A stretch of 48,434 nt of DNA from positions 1-48,434 of the forward strand of contig NW_019174097.1 of the NCBI RefSeq assembly GCF_001642475.1, in the 5' to 3' direction. Position numbers and translations under genes: made by a program. Position 1 is the first letter of the stretch. Every line of letters begins with the position of its first letter. The notes beneath the pieces are model-generated. The model did not search any database. It saw nothing but the letters and a program-made list of their open reading frames with translations, and had not been told where the DNA came from. Of the stretch, positions 11,916 to 23,406 are shown piece by piece. This stretch comes from Fonsecaea monophora. Taxonomy: Eukaryota > Ascomycota > Eurotiomycetes > Chaetothyriales > Herpotrichiellaceae.

Positions 11916-13314
11916 AGGGGAGTGGTCTTTAGGTGATGAAGGTAGAGGTTGCTTCCCTGGAGTCGCGATCTCTCCATGGCTGTCTGGCTGTAGACAAGGA
12001 ATTATAAGGAGGGTAACATCGAGAACGTCTCGCGCGAGGTAAGGGAAAGGAAGATTCGGCCCTGCAGCCCAAAGGCTGAAGAAGTCGTCACGTGGATAAC
12101 CACATCACGTGGACCTAACTTGGAACCTGGTTGTGCGCTCCATCATCGTCGTGTTCCGGGTCTGATGTCGTCGCCCTCATCGCCATTTTGCTGCTCATTA
12201 AGAATTCGATCAGTGGACGTCAAGTGGCTTCAGGGTCACGGTCGCCTCGTATTTCTTTATTCAAAGCTCAATTTTGATTCGGTGGTATTGGAAGTCGATC
12301 TTGTCATTGCGTCAGGAAAACCATCCACCGTCGACAGCGCCATTTCACTCCATCAACGCCCATCTCTTGGTTGCCCCGTCGTCGCCTCTTAAATATTCTC
12401 CCACACACTTCGTCCCGGTTTGTGGATGGCCATCTTCGTTCCCAAACGAGTCAACAACTGGCACCGGGCAATCGCCGCCAGCGCCGAGCTTCAACCTGGA
12501 ACCCACTGTCAAAGGTTATTTTAGCCTATTCCATTCGACTCGCGACCCTCGATCCCTCCGTATCTACCCCGAAGGCTCGACCTCTCCGTCTACACGAAAC
12601 GCGTGCCGCCAGTCTCATCCCCAGCATTACTGTCGTCCTTGACCAGTCATTGTCCTCCTATTCCTCCTTATCCTCTCTCCATATTCTCGCCAGCTCAGCA
12701 ACGCCCCAAATGACTCTCTTTCTTGGGGAATAAGAAACCACTGCAACAGAGAAACATTCACCTGGGTGGCAAAGCAGCTATTTCATCATCGTCGTCACCA
12801 TAATTACCAGATTTTCAGGTTCTAGACCTTCCTCTGCCATCTGGACATTACGCTCCCCCGAACTACACAGTACAGATTCAGCAGTTAAGGGTTCCCCTTT
12901 GCAATTTAAAAGAAACAAAAGATACTACCCCGGTTCGCATTTCCCCCCATCTTGGGGAGACGCCACAGGCCAATCCACAATTCGACCGCTTACCCGCTTC
13001 TCACTTTCCCACATTTTCTCACCCGGTCGGACCTCGTGCCATCAAACTACCTACTTCTCACTGTCTTACCAACAAACCCCTTCTTCAGCCTTGTCCTTTT
13101 GAGCTACGTACCATGTGTTCCTGCAACATAGCCTGAGATTCGTCGATAGTCGCCTGGAAACTCTGATATTACATCTATCTAGTCCCACATTGTTTTGGAA
13201 CCTCGGCTCCTTTCGCTTCCGCCAAGCTGACAATGTGGTACTCTTGAAGCTTTTATCTCGACTCGAGGACATGCCGTCGACCAGCATATATTTCTTCTCC
13301 ACCTCCTCTACATT
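11916..13314. promoter_or_regulatory. Divergent promoter and long 5' leader of the Zn2Cys6 gene
   Basis: A 1.4 kb gap between the TAD1 start (-) and the regulator start (+). The right half is rich in C and T and contains several ATGs opening short frames, which fits a long 5' leader. One short uORF runs from 13113 to 13136, and another overlaps the main start. No protein-coding gene is supported. Confidence 0.5.
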
Positions 13315-13318
13315 ATGA
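13271..13318 (+). promoter_or_regulatory. uORF overlapping the regulator start codon
   Basis: An ATG at 13271 opens a 15-codon frame whose TGA (13316-13318) overlaps the ATG of the transcription factor (13315) as ATGA. Such an overlap forces a ribosome that translates the uORF to terminate on top of the main start, so it could set basal expression by termination-reinitiation or leaky scanning. It matters only if the mRNA includes this leader and if 13315 is the start used. Confidence 0.5.
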
Positions 13319-16300
13319 CAAGCTCATCAAAGCAATCTGGCCAGCCTCGAGGGGAAAAACGGAGTAGTTTGCTCTCGAGTTCAGGCTATATCATGTCCGA
13401 TGCACGTAACCCCCGCATCGACAATCTCCCTCAACCTCAGTCCAACACATCTGCCTTCGACACCTCATCTCCTGGTTCCATCGATTTCAATTTTCCGTTT
13501 GGCGGTAGTCCTCATGGTAGCAGCAACAGTGGTATTGATGCTCCGCCAGATATCCGTTTGAGCCACGGTCAAGGCTTTCCAGGTCGGGGCTCAATAGTGG
13601 GTTATTCCTCAAGCAAAATTCCTAGCCCTCAACATCGCGCCTCTCTCGCAAGTATTGACTCCGCCTTCGATCATGATCTTTTTGGCGCTGCTGCTTTGAG
13701 TCAGTGGGCTCCCGGGACTAGCAAGCAGCCGCCGAGTAATGCAGACTCATCACCGAGAAAGGCACCGAGTACCAATGAACAAGAAAACAAAAAGGTGCAA
13801 GGCGACGAGGAAAAGCCGCCAGCATGGAGCGAGCTCAAGACAAAAGCAGGCAAAGAGAGGAAGCGCCTCCCTCTCGCTTGTATTGCTTGCCGCCGAAAGA
13901 AGATTCGATGTTCCGGTGAGAAGCCGGCTTGCAAGCATTGTCTACGTGCTCGCATACCTTGCGTCTATAAAGTTACGACCAGGAAAGCTGCACCTCGAAC
14001 GGATTATATGGCCATGCTGGACAAGCGCCTGAAAAGAATGGAAGACCGGGTAATCCGAGTCATTCCAAAGGACGAACTTCCCGATTTGGGCGCCACTGGC
14101 CGTGGCTCGGTTCGGCCACCTCTGCCGGGCCAGGCACTGAAAAAGGAGAAAGACCAACCTAAGAAACGCTCCGCCGATGAGGCGTTCACACAAGAGCTCA
14201 ATGACTGGAGAAGTTCTCGGGAGAAAACTACTTTGCTCGATCCGACGGCTGGCCTCCGTAAACAGCGCGACGGCGAGAACAAGCTCTTTATTGAGGGCTC
14301 CGAGTCTCTCCCACCGCAACACATCCAAGAACATCTTGCCGAAGTTTTTTTCGACTGTGTTTATGGTCAATCTTACCTCCTTTTGCACAAGCCCAGCTTC
14401 ATGCGAAAACTGAAGGCTGGCACGATCCCACCAGTTCTCATCTTGGCTGTATGTGCGATCTCTGCACGTTTCTCAACACACCCGCAAGTTTCCACTGAGC
14501 CGGCGTTTCTCCGTGGTGAGCAATGGGCAACTCCCGCTAGGCGCATTGTAGAGAAGCGTCACTACGAGCCCAATATCACCATTCTCACAGCCATGCTTAT
14601 GTTGGGTCTACACTACTTTGGAACCTGTGAGGGTGGGCTGTCGTGGTCGTTTGGTGGCCAAGCAATGCGAATGGGCTATGCTTTACAATTACATCGCGAA
14701 CTCGACCACGATCCCCTCGGTCGAAACCAGATTGCCAACTCAAATGAGAACAAGAAAGGACCCAAACCACCTGAACTCTCTTTTACAGATCGAGAGATTC
14801 GCCGTCGAACAATGTGGGCCTGTTACCTGATGGACACCTTCAACTCGTCCGGCACCGAGCGCCCTTCCTTTCTCAATGAAGACTATTACCAAATTCAGTT
14901 GCCGATCAAAGAATCGCATTTCCAGATGGAGGTACCCGGATCTACGGAAGATTTGTATGGAAACGTGCCAATGTCCAACAGTAAATCGTCGCTCGACAAC
15001 AATGCAGGGGATGTCACTGCAGAGGCAAAAGCAAATATGGGAGTCGCTGCTTACATTGTTCGTGCCGTCGTTCTCTGGAAACGCATCGTCAAATATCTCA
15101 ATCTAGGAGGCAAGGAAAAGGATCCACACCCGATATGGGATCCTTTATCCCAATTTGCAACCCTACAACGCCAGATATCCCAATTAAAGGCCTCGCTTCC
15201 GGACGACATAACATACACACCGGAAAACTTTGCCACCCATATCTCTGAACGTTTGGCAAATCAGTATCTCTTTCTCCATATCGTCCTGGCGCAAACTTCC
15301 CTCTTTCTGCACCGCTTTGCTATACCCACACAACCCAGCCACAGACCCCATCACCATTACTACACCCAACAAGGTATGCCTAAAGCCTTCCTCACAGCAT
15401 CAGCCAATATCGTCCTCGAGTCCGCCTCGCTCATCAGCAAACTCATCGCCGATTCGACAGGTCATACCTTGACCGTTCCCTTCGCGGGCTATTGTGCCTA
15501 TGCTGCCGCAACAGTACATGTCTGGGGGATATTTTCCAAGAACTCTGCTCTCGAGCAGCAGAGCAAGGAGAATTTACGGCACAACTATAAGTACCTCACC
15601 AGGATGAAGCGGTATTGGGGTATGTTTCATTATATGGCCGAGTCGGTTAAGGATATCTATCGCGCCTTTGCTGACGCCACACTTCGCCACGCCCATGGTC
15701 GACCGGGATCAAATGGAATACCCGGTTCTGGGATGAGCTTTTTGCGTAGACATTCCTCTGCCACAGGAGGCAGCGGAACGCAGACGCCCATGGAATTGGA
15801 TGCTACCGCGGCGCTAACGTCCAATACCAACCCACCCTCTCGCTCTGAAACTCCAGCAGATCCGAACAGACCGAAATCAGAACAAGACAAATCCAAAACC
15901 ATGTTTCAATATGGCGATTGGTTTGACAAGTACCCCCACGGGGTCTCCGAAAGTGAGTGGGAGAAGTCTCATTTGGAGTACCGCACCGAACACGCCCAGG
16001 GCGGCGCCGAGGCAGTCATGTCTCAGAGAAGTGACCTACAGTCCGTGGAAGAGTTTTTTGCGAGTCTGAGTCCGCCTTCCAAGGCTGATGATGGAAGTGG
16101 TGGCTTGGCCGGACGGGGAAAGAAGATTCCGAGAAGAAGAGGGAAAAGTGTCGCTGAGAACAAGAAGGCGGAAAAAGAAGAGAAGGGAGAAAAGGGCAAG
16201 AGCAACAACACGTCGAGTTCTGCTGCTGGAGCTGGTCAGTCGAGTGCTGGGCAAGACCCGCAACGACGGCAATCCATGTCCCAACAATCAGTTGGACAGA

Positions 16301-16881
16301 ATCTTCCAGCCACGAGCGCTGATCTCAGCTTGAACCTTAACGTCAATCAACCATTTGATCTCGCGAGCTTCGATATAACATCTCCGTCACTGTACCAGAA
16401 CGCCCAATTCCCAGACCCTTACACCTATGGTGGTTCACCAACATCGCCGCACTACAACAGCCTCCATTTCATATCCACCTTGCCGGCTATCGATAGACAA
16501 ATGGTGTTTGGCGCCGCATACGCTGGGATGGACCCTACAGGCACCAGCAGCACTGGTGGCAACCCAACCACTTCCTCGGCCCTCAACAATCTCAACTCGC
16601 CCTCTGTAGGGAACTATGCGAGCACAAATCCCTGGGATCAACTCGATTTGACAACATATGGATTTAATGATCCTTTCGCGGGCGGAGGGACTAATGGGCT
16701 GGACACAAGCTCCTCGGCGTGGCTGTTACCGTTTAATATCGAACCGCCGAACTTTGGAGGCAGTGGCATGGAGGAATTCGGCAGCACCGCGTTGGACGGG
16801 ATGGATTTGAGCGATCTCGGTCAAGGAGGGGATGACGTTGGTGGACAGTTTGGTGGAGAGCAAAATTCGGGCAATACGTGA
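13315..16881 (+). CDS. Zn2Cys6 fungal-specific transcription factor, 1188 aa
   Basis: Single-exon gene. A Zn2Cys6 binuclear cluster occupies C189, C192, C199, C206, C209 and C216 (C-x2-C-x6-C-x6-C-x2-C-x6-C). A basic linker and a short coiled-coil-like segment (MLDKRLKRMEDRV) follow. The central region, about residues 330-800, has the fungal transcription factor domain: VFFDCVYGQSYLLLHKPSF, then a LHYFGTCEG segment and RRRTMWACYLMDTF. Both ends are low-complexity; the last ~250 residues are rich in Ser, Gly and Asn with acidic patches and could be an activation domain. The target genes cannot be read from sequence, and its distance from the metabolic block (about 5 kb, with Atg27 and Erg24 between) argues against a pathway-specific role. 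An alternative start is Met27 (13393). Confidence 0.9.
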   Translation: MTSSSKQSGQPRGEKRSSLLSSSGYIMSDARNPRIDNLPQPQSNTSAFDTSSPGSIDFNFPFGGSPHGSSNSGIDAPPDIRLSHGQGFPGRGSIVGYSSSKIPSPQHRASLASIDSAFDHDLFGAAALSQWAPGTSKQPPSNADSSPRKAPSTNEQENKKVQGDEEKPPAWSELKTKAGKERKRLPLACIACRRKKIRCSGEKPACKHCLRARIPCVYKVTTRKAAPRTDYMAMLDKRLKRMEDRVIRVIPKDELPDLGATGRGSVRPPLPGQALKKEKDQPKKRSADEAFTQELNDWRSSREKTTLLDPTAGLRKQRDGENKLFIEGSESLPPQHIQEHLAEVFFDCVYGQSYLLLHKPSFMRKLKAGTIPPVLILAVCAISARFSTHPQVSTEPAFLRGEQWATPARRIVEKRHYEPNITILTAMLMLGLHYFGTCEGGLSWSFGGQAMRMGYALQLHRELDHDPLGRNQIANSNENKKGPKPPELSFTDREIRRRTMWACYLMDTFNSSGTERPSFLNEDYYQIQLPIKESHFQMEVPGSTEDLYGNVPMSNSKSSLDNNAGDVTAEAKANMGVAAYIVRAVVLWKRIVKYLNLGGKEKDPHPIWDPLSQFATLQRQISQLKASLPDDITYTPENFATHISERLANQYLFLHIVLAQTSLFLHRFAIPTQPSHRPHHHYYTQQGMPKAFLTASANIVLESASLISKLIADSTGHTLTVPFAGYCAYAAATVHVWGIFSKNSALEQQSKENLRHNYKYLTRMKRYWGMFHYMAESVKDIYRAFADATLRHAHGRPGSNGIPGSGMSFLRRHSSATGGSGTQTPMELDATAALTSNTNPPSRSETPADPNRPKSEQDKSKTMFQYGDWFDKYPHGVSESEWEKSHLEYRTEHAQGGAEAVMSQRSDLQSVEEFFASLSPPSKADDGSGGLAGRGKKIPRRRGKSVAENKKAEKEEKGEKGKSNNTSSSAAGAGQSSAGQDPQRRQSMSQQSVGQNLPATSADLSLNLNVNQPFDLASFDITSPSLYQNAQFPDPYTYGGSPTSPHYNSLHFISTLPAIDRQMVFGAAYAGMDPTGTSSTGGNPTTSSALNNLNSPSVGNYASTNPWDQLDLTTYGFNDPFAGGGTNGLDTSSSAWLLPFNIEPPNFGGSGMEEFGSTALDGMDLSDLGQGGDDVGGQFGGEQNSGNT

Positions 16882-17126
16882 ATCCCGGTGCCTTTTGGAC
16901 CACGAAGCACTCCAGGAGAAGACTGGCCCAATAGTTGATGATATGGAGTGATCAAACCGGGACTTTGCTCCCGTGAATGTGGTACAAAAAGTTCGATTTG
17001 CGTAATGTGAGGGTTCGTCTTTACGCAGCCAGGGAGCCTTTGCAGTAAATATTCGCCGCGAGTCTCAGAAGCGTTGATTTGATGTCGTAGGAGGGGCAAT
17101 TGATACGATTAGCTTCGTGGCATTGC

Positions 17127-18306
17127 TCAATCATCCCACTCTTCGTCGAGTTGGTCAATCAATCTATTTTCGTCATCCGGAGTGCGGCCTCGTCCATGTC
17201 GATCATCAGTGCCTACACGGTGGTAGCCACGTCGTCCGGCGAATAATTGAGTGACTCCTCCCGGCATCCTCTGCGTACAGGAGGAAAACAGGATAACAAA
17301 CATATCCTATATGTGTAATCGAGAAATTTGAGGTTAGCCGTGGGTCGTCAAGCCAGGTCCGACTTCCAATCGTAATCTCTTCCAGCTGACGCATAACGCT
17401 TCCGGCGTGGGCCCCCGGAACAGGGCCTCTGTAGATATCACAGTGTGTAAGGGAACATGACCCGACCTGATATGAACAAGGAGATACCAATGAAGGGGAA
17501 ATACATACCGAAAAGAAACCAAAGATACCCGCCCACATGGCATAGTTTGGTAGCTGCCTCCAGCCTCTTTGATGCAGAACATTACGCTGATAAACGATAC
17601 CTCCAATGAGGTAGACCAGCAGGGCAATACCGGCAATCAGGCCAAAGACTGCGCCGGGACCGAGTGTGCCCTTTTCTCCGGACTGTGTAGTCCCGCCGCA
17701 CGCCCAACGGGATCGGACTTCGAACACATAGGTGCAGTGGTCTGGAGAGCCCAGAAAGGAGACAGCAGGGCGAGTCGAGAGCAGTGGGGATGTGTCGCAG
17801 ATGAAGGACAGAAGGGTGGATTTGCGCCGGTTATTCACTTTGTCTGCGACGAGGCCCTCGATGGGAGTGCCGTCCTCATCAAGGTCGGGACAGGGCGAGC
17901 CCATGGTGTAGTTGAGGATTAGCTTCTTGCCACGGAAGAGAAGCTGATCGTTCTGTTGGCCAATGCTGTAGATATCACCGTGGGCGTCTCTGTAGAAGGC
18001 CGAGATATTTTTCAGTTTGCTGGTGGGTATTCCCTCGACATCTTCCAACTGCTCAACGACCGGCCCGCAGAAATTCATGGTGAAATTTGCGGGATAGTCA
18101 TATCCTTTTGAATGGTACGATTCATTGCTGGCGACTTGGTATTTCGTGCCCTCGAGGGTCAATTGTAGAGGGTGGAGATCGAAGAATGAGCCGGTTGAAG
18201 CGGAGTGAATGGTACATGGTTTCGGTGGGGGTTTCGCGTCGGTCGCAGCGAGACTTGAGGGTAATGATGACAACAGGACGAGGAAGAACGAAGTTGAGAG
18301 GTACAT
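17127..18306 (-). CDS. ATG27: Autophagy-related protein Atg27, 325 aa
   Basis: Two exons, 18306-17509 and 17306-17127, joined across a 202-nt intron (GTATGT to ATATAG). The protein has a signal peptide (about residues 1-20), a cysteine-containing luminal mannose-6-phosphate-receptor-like domain with several N-x-S/T sites, a membrane helix at about 217-240, and a short tail. The spliced second exon supplies a second hydrophobic stretch, the RRGYH motif and an acidic ending NRLIDQLDEEWDD that I recall from filamentous-fungal Atg27. Atg27 is a type I membrane protein that cycles between Golgi, vacuole and Atg9 vesicles and supports autophagosome formation. If the intron is kept, an unrelated tail is read through to 17206. 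The gene is divergent from ERG24. Confidence 0.88.
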
Positions 18307-19133
18307 GGCTGGTTGCTGGTACCGGAGATTTGGGAGTGAGGTCTGTCAAGAAGCTGCTCCTACAGTATCCTTGCGAGATGGAAAAAAAAATAGTGAGCTG
18401 AAAGTGGTCCAAACGTCGGCGCAATACAAGCGAATGCTGCGCCCGGTGGTAAAACAGTGTAGGCTGATTGTGTGTTGAAAGGAAGAGTGAATGAGAGAAA
18501 GGGAGGATGTCACGAAGGCAGCCTACGCGTACAAGTTTCAGATAAAGTGCTTGTAGGAGTGCACAACGACAGGCGGATGAGGGTGCGGTGTTAAGGGATA
18601 GTGGCAGAATAGCACCAGTAATAGGGGAGCAAGGGAGCAAGGGAGGGAGTAACAGACGAAATGTGTGTGCCTGCGGATCCTTGGGGTTGGTCAAAGATGC
18701 CACGGATAAGGCAACGGCACACGATTGTTTCGAGGTTTCAACACATGCTTCCAATCTGCGGTTTACTACTGGGAATACCGAGTACACGCTGTACCCATCA
18801 GAAAATCCTCCGAGACGAACTCGTATCTGAAGCTTTTTTCGTGGTCTTGAGTTGGCGCGACACGCAACACGCAACATGCAACGCGATGCATCCACATCCA
18901 CAACTGCGCCCTGATCGTGATGATGATCTCATCCGGCTGCTGGACATGCCGGTGGCTTGACTTTTCCTTTGGCTTCACCCTCTTTTGCATTGGCTTTCCA
19001 TAACTGCGGACATAGAAATGACACTCATTTGCCTTCATTTGTCGCTATCTCACTCTCTTTGAACCTCCCGTCTGTGTTTCTACACTCTCCTTTGTCGACT
19101 CCATTGGTACTCACTTCGTAAAAGCTACGCAAA
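18307..19133. promoter_or_regulatory. Divergent promoter of ATG27 and ERG24
   Basis: 827 bp between two start codons pointing apart. A CGG-N12-CCG site is listed separately. A 259-codon minus-strand frame extends from inside ATG27 across this region but has no protein character. Confidence 0.6.
18934..18951. promoter_or_regulatory. CGG-N12-CCG candidate Zn2Cys6 site upstream of ERG24
   Basis: An inverted CGG/CCG pair with a 12-base spacer, extended to CCGG on both sides. It lies 183 bp upstream of the ERG24 start. A CGG-N12-CCG motif has been reported for AtrR, which controls azole-response and ergosterol genes in Aspergillus. Only six bases are fixed, so a chance match in this promoter is quite possible. 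Confidence 0.4.
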
Positions 19134-20660
19134 ATGACAGTGAAACCAAGGACAGAGAAAGCTTCAGAGGAGAAGCATGGCTATGAATTTGGCGGCCCGT
19201 AAGTCGATACACTCCGTTGCCAAATATCTCCATACTGATGCCGTAGCAGACTGGGAGCTGCTGGCATAGTGTTCGGCTTGCCCATCCTCGTCTATACCAC
19301 CATCTTCCTGTGCAACGACGTCTCAGGTTGCCCTGCGCCTGCACTGCTGGACCCACGAACTTTAACCCTGGAGAAATTGAAGAAACAGACGCCATGGCCG
19401 GAGGATGGACTCTGGGGCTTGTTCGATCTGAACGTCATTCTGTGGGTGCTGGCATACTATGCTCTGAGTCTATCTCTGCAATTGTTTCTGCCCGGTCAAG
19501 AGGTCGACGGTACAACATTGGGCACGGGAGGAAGACATCACTACAAATTCAACTCCTTCAACTCGGCGGTCCTCACCCTTGCTGGTCTCGCCGTGGGCAC
19601 CGCTCTTCAAGGAACCGACTTTGCAGTCTGGAACTTCATCTGGGACAATCTCCCCCAAGTTGTTACAGCGAATCTCCTCATTTCCTATGCCCAGGCAATC
19701 TATGTCTATCTGGCTTCCTTCAACATCCCTCACCCAGGTAAACCAAATCCGGAGAATAGGGAACTTGCCAAGGGAGGGCATACTGGGAACATGCTATACG
19801 ACTTCTTCATTGGGCGTGAGCTGAATCCACGTGTCGCCGTTCCGCGTTGGATCCCCGTCGCAGGTGGTCAAGTGATCGATATCAAGGTGTTCAACGAGTT
19901 GAGGCCAGGTCTGCTAGGCTGGATTATTCTCGACCTCGCGTTCATTGTGCATCAGTACAAGGTTCATGGTTTTGTTAGTGATTCTATCATTCTGGTCACT
20001 CTTTTCCAATCGCTCTATGTCCTCGACTCACTCTACATGGAGTCGGCAATTCTCACCACCATGGATGTGACCACCGATGGTTTCGGGTTCATGCTCGCTT
20101 TCGGTGACCTGACTTGGGTTCCATTCATTTACAGCCTACAAGCACGGTATCTGGCGGTATATCCCTTGACCCTAGGCATCAGCGGCATCGCTGGCGTGCT
20201 GGGCGTGCAAGGCTTAGGATACTATATCTTCCGAGGGGCAAACAACGAGAAGAACCGATTCCGAACCAACCCCAATGATCCTCGAGTATCACACCTTGAA
20301 ACCATAACAACCGAGTCTGGCTCCAAACTTCTTGTCTCTGGTTGGTGGGGTTACGCGCGACATATCAACTATCTTGGTGACTGGACCATGTCCTGGAGCT
20401 ACTCTCTCCCTACTGGGATTGCGGGATACATCATTAACAAGTATCAGAATCCTGTTACCGGTCATGTAACTAGAGAGGTGGTGCAAGGAGATGCTCGTGG
20501 TTGGGGGATGATTTTTACCTATTTCTATGTCTTGTATTTTGCTGTGCTGCTCGTGCATAGAGAAATGAGGGATGAAGAGAAGTGCCGGAGGAAATATGGA
20601 AAAGACTGGGAGCGCTACTGCAAGCGCGTCAGATGGAGGATCATTCCAGGCATCTACTAG
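19134..20660 (+). CDS. ERG24: Delta(14)-sterol reductase Erg24, 491 aa
   Basis: Exons 19134-19198 and 19250-20660 around a 51-nt intron. This is a polytopic membrane protein of the ERG4/ERG24 family. It has both family signatures: GRELNPR at about 210-216 and LLVSGWWGYARHINYLGD at about 382-399, followed by the conserved C-terminal RRKYGKDWERYCKRVRWRIIPGIY-type ending. The enzyme reduces the C14=C15 double bond left by Cyp51 in ergosterol synthesis at the ER, using NADPH, and is the target of morpholine fungicides. The absence of a Tudor-like N-terminal domain fits a fungal Erg24 rather than a lamin-B-receptor type. The C-terminal His-rich signature and length separate it from Erg4, though I rely on recalled family sequence for that. 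Confidence 0.92.
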
Positions 20661-21497
20661 AGGGACGCGAAGACGGACTCAATCTTGCAAAACATTCTTC
20701 CATTCAGTCTTCAGTCCGCTCACCACTCACCACTCACCAACTATCTTTTTTCGTTTATCCCTGTCTGCTTCATCTTCTCCAGCAATCTCGGCTGCGGGCA
20801 ACTCCAGTTGCACCCGAGATGAGCATCCATACATATGGACAAGCGACCGACTGTTGGGGAAGCATGTTCTTGGCCCCTAGTGATCAATACACCCCAGCAG
20901 AACAAATGCCTAAGGCAAGGCTGAGACACTTCCCCGACTTACAGCTGGCTTTGTCTCATACCCAGAGGTATCCAGCTTGCCGAGCTTGCCCCAACTTGCC
21001 TCTCGTATCCTAAGGTCAGGAGGGCCTTCAACCTTGCATGTGTTGCCACTGTTGGAAACGACAGTCGCCTATTGTGTCTAGCAACGAGGAAAGCCGGATG
21101 CATGGCTTACCTCGACCCTAGACGATGCACCACCTTTCTACCAATACGGCCACACCTACCCAGTTCGCTTCCAGGCTTCGGTTACCCAATATCGAGGCTA
21201 GACCATGGCAGATTCTAGGCCTTTGATGTTAGCCCTGAGCAAAGCAATCTAACCGTGAACAGACAATGCATTGGTCCAATGAGGAAAGGTGGGGTAGCGA
21301 TATTCCCCAGATTCTGACAATTGGATGCCCCCGGATTCTAGACGAGGCTCTCTCCACTCTGCCCCGATGGTTGATATGATTGTTGATATACGGGCTCGTC
21401 CGGCAGCTTGATCTGATGTGCAAAGACCGTTGAACAGCTTCTCGCGATTAAGAGTGAGCACTACCACTCTCAAACCAGTGCAAGGGAAACAAACAAA
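20661..21497. other. Intergenic region ahead of the MFS gene
   Basis: No gene is supported in these 837 bp. It holds the ERG24 3' region and the MFS promoter. Near the MFS start an inverted pair AGAGTG/CACTCT flanks CACTAC (21451-21470). Confidence 0.5.
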
Positions 21498-23406
21498 ATG
21501 GGTCTGGGTGTGCTTGAGGCGAACACCACTGCGCACGTTCCAGGAACAGTCCTCCTCGACCAGCGAGCAGCCCACTCGGAACAGCAGACGGGTCGTTTGA
21601 AGCATGGAACAGGGAAGAATGCGCACATTGTTCTCGCGCCGCAGCCATCTGAAGATCCGAACGACCCGCTGAATTGGTCATCCTTCAAGAAGCATATTGT
21701 GTTGACCATCATCTTCTTTGGGGTGATTATACACGGTGTGGTGCCGGTAGGTGACAGCCACGAAGCCAGGCTTACAGCATTGAATGACAAACTTCACAGG
21801 GACCGATCCTCAATGCTGGCATCATTCAAATCTCACTAGACCTCAAGCGCTCCCCAACTGATGTCGCCAAACTCTCGGGATATTCTCTCCTCGCGACGGG
21901 GGCCATGGGCCCTTTTGCCTCTGCCTTGGGTCGAAAGTACGGTAAACGACCCATGTACGTCTTCTCATCCTTGATCGGCACCATTGGAATCATCGTCTCG
22001 GAAGTGGCCTCGGGTTACAATACGCTCCTTTCTGGTCGAGTCCTCCAAGGAATAGGCATAGCCGCATACGAGTCCCTTGCTGTGGCGTCCATCGGGGACA
22101 TGTTCTTCGTCCACGAGAGAGGTCCCAGAGTTGCCATTATCATTTTCCTGTTGGCGGCCATCTCCAATGGGATTTCCATCATTGCCGGTGTCATCACGGA
22201 TCACCTTGGCTGGCATTACAACTTCCACATCTACATACCTTTTGCGGCAATCCAAACCATCTTTGTCATTCTTTACTGTCCCGAGACAATGTATCGGCGG
22301 AAGGCCATATACGAAATCGACACGGCGGGCTCTGAGGAGAACCTGGAAAAGCTGGCGAGTGTGGAATCACGAGCTGCACATCACTTGGAGGACCATGCCA
22401 AAGTACCCGCCACAGGTACAAATACTGATCTGGAAAAGACAACGACAAACACTACACAGACATCCGTGGATTCCATACCGCCGCCAAAGTCGTTCGTCCA
22501 GCAACTCGCCCTCTACAACGGCACCTTTGTGGACGATTCCGTCATCAAGATGGCCATTGCCTCTGTCGCGATACTTCTCAACTTGGGAGCTCTCTACCAG
22601 GTCTTGATGACAGGAGTCATTATTGCTTGGTATGTGGCCGTGGCAATTCTCTCGGGTGTCATCTTCGCCTCGCCCCCCTACCTGATGTCCTCGGCCTCTG
22701 TTGGGTACATGTCGGCAGGACCCTTCATTGGCGGGCTACTGGGTGCAATCTTCTCATTTGTGGTCTCGGAGCCGCTGGTCAAGAACATGTCACGCCGCAA
22801 CAACGGTGTCTATGAGCCGGAATTTGCGCTCCTCCCCGTGACTTTGGGTGGTGTATGCTCTGTGGCTGGTCTCGTGGGATGGGCTTATGCGGTCAAGAAC
22901 TTTGAGAACATTTACCTGATCTGCTTCATTTGGGGGGTGATTCTGTTCGGAATGACCATAATTGCCAGTTTCGCGACGCAGTGGGCACTCGACGCGTACC
23001 GCCAGAACAGCACCGAGTTGTTTATCATGAACATGTGAGTCCTTTTGCGTCGTGGTGATTCAGCTGCTTTCTATCTTCTTACCCTGCAAGAGACGGGCTA
23101 ACCGATCAACGAACAGGGTCTTCAAAAACTTCTTCTTCTACGGGTAAGTCGCGGACTCGTCTTGCCAGCGATTAAACGGCGAACTGACCGGAGGCCAGGC
23201 TTACAAACTATGTCATTGACTGGTACATGGAACACGGGGCGGTCGAGATGGCCGGGACCATGGGCGGGATCACTGGATTTCTGTGCCTTCTCGGAGTGCC
23301 CATGTACGTGTATGGCAAGAAGTATCGATATTTCTGGCACAAGCACAACGCGCTCAAGTGGTTGCACTTGGAGACGGACCATGCCGGGGCAGAAGGAGGG
23401 ATGTGA
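21498..23406 (+). CDS. MFS transporter (DHA1-like), 572 aa
   Basis: Four exons: 21498-21746, 21800-23034, 23117-23143 (27 nt) and 23199-23406. The N-terminal cytosolic part contains DPNDPLNWS, typical of fungal drug:H+ antiporter-type carriers. The helices follow, with the loop motif GRKYGKRPMYV between helices 2 and 3 and a long charged, Thr-rich central loop between the two six-helix halves. The last exon gives the family ending with a final helix and a Tyr/Lys-rich tail. It should sit in the plasma membrane and export or import a small organic molecule by proton coupling; the substrate is not readable. It opens the accessory block and converges on the SDR gene, with stops 206 bp apart. Confidence 0.87.

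Noticed and set aside
17206..17508. Unspliced C-terminus of Atg27
   Set aside because: As the main product it loses the conserved tail. Splicing 17508-17307 restores the family ending in frame, so the unspliced form is kept only as a possible isoform.
18122..18901. 259-codon minus-strand frame overlapping the ATG27 start
   Set aside because: It overlaps the ATG27 coding start in another frame and continues through its promoter. The composition is random Ser/Leu/Arg.
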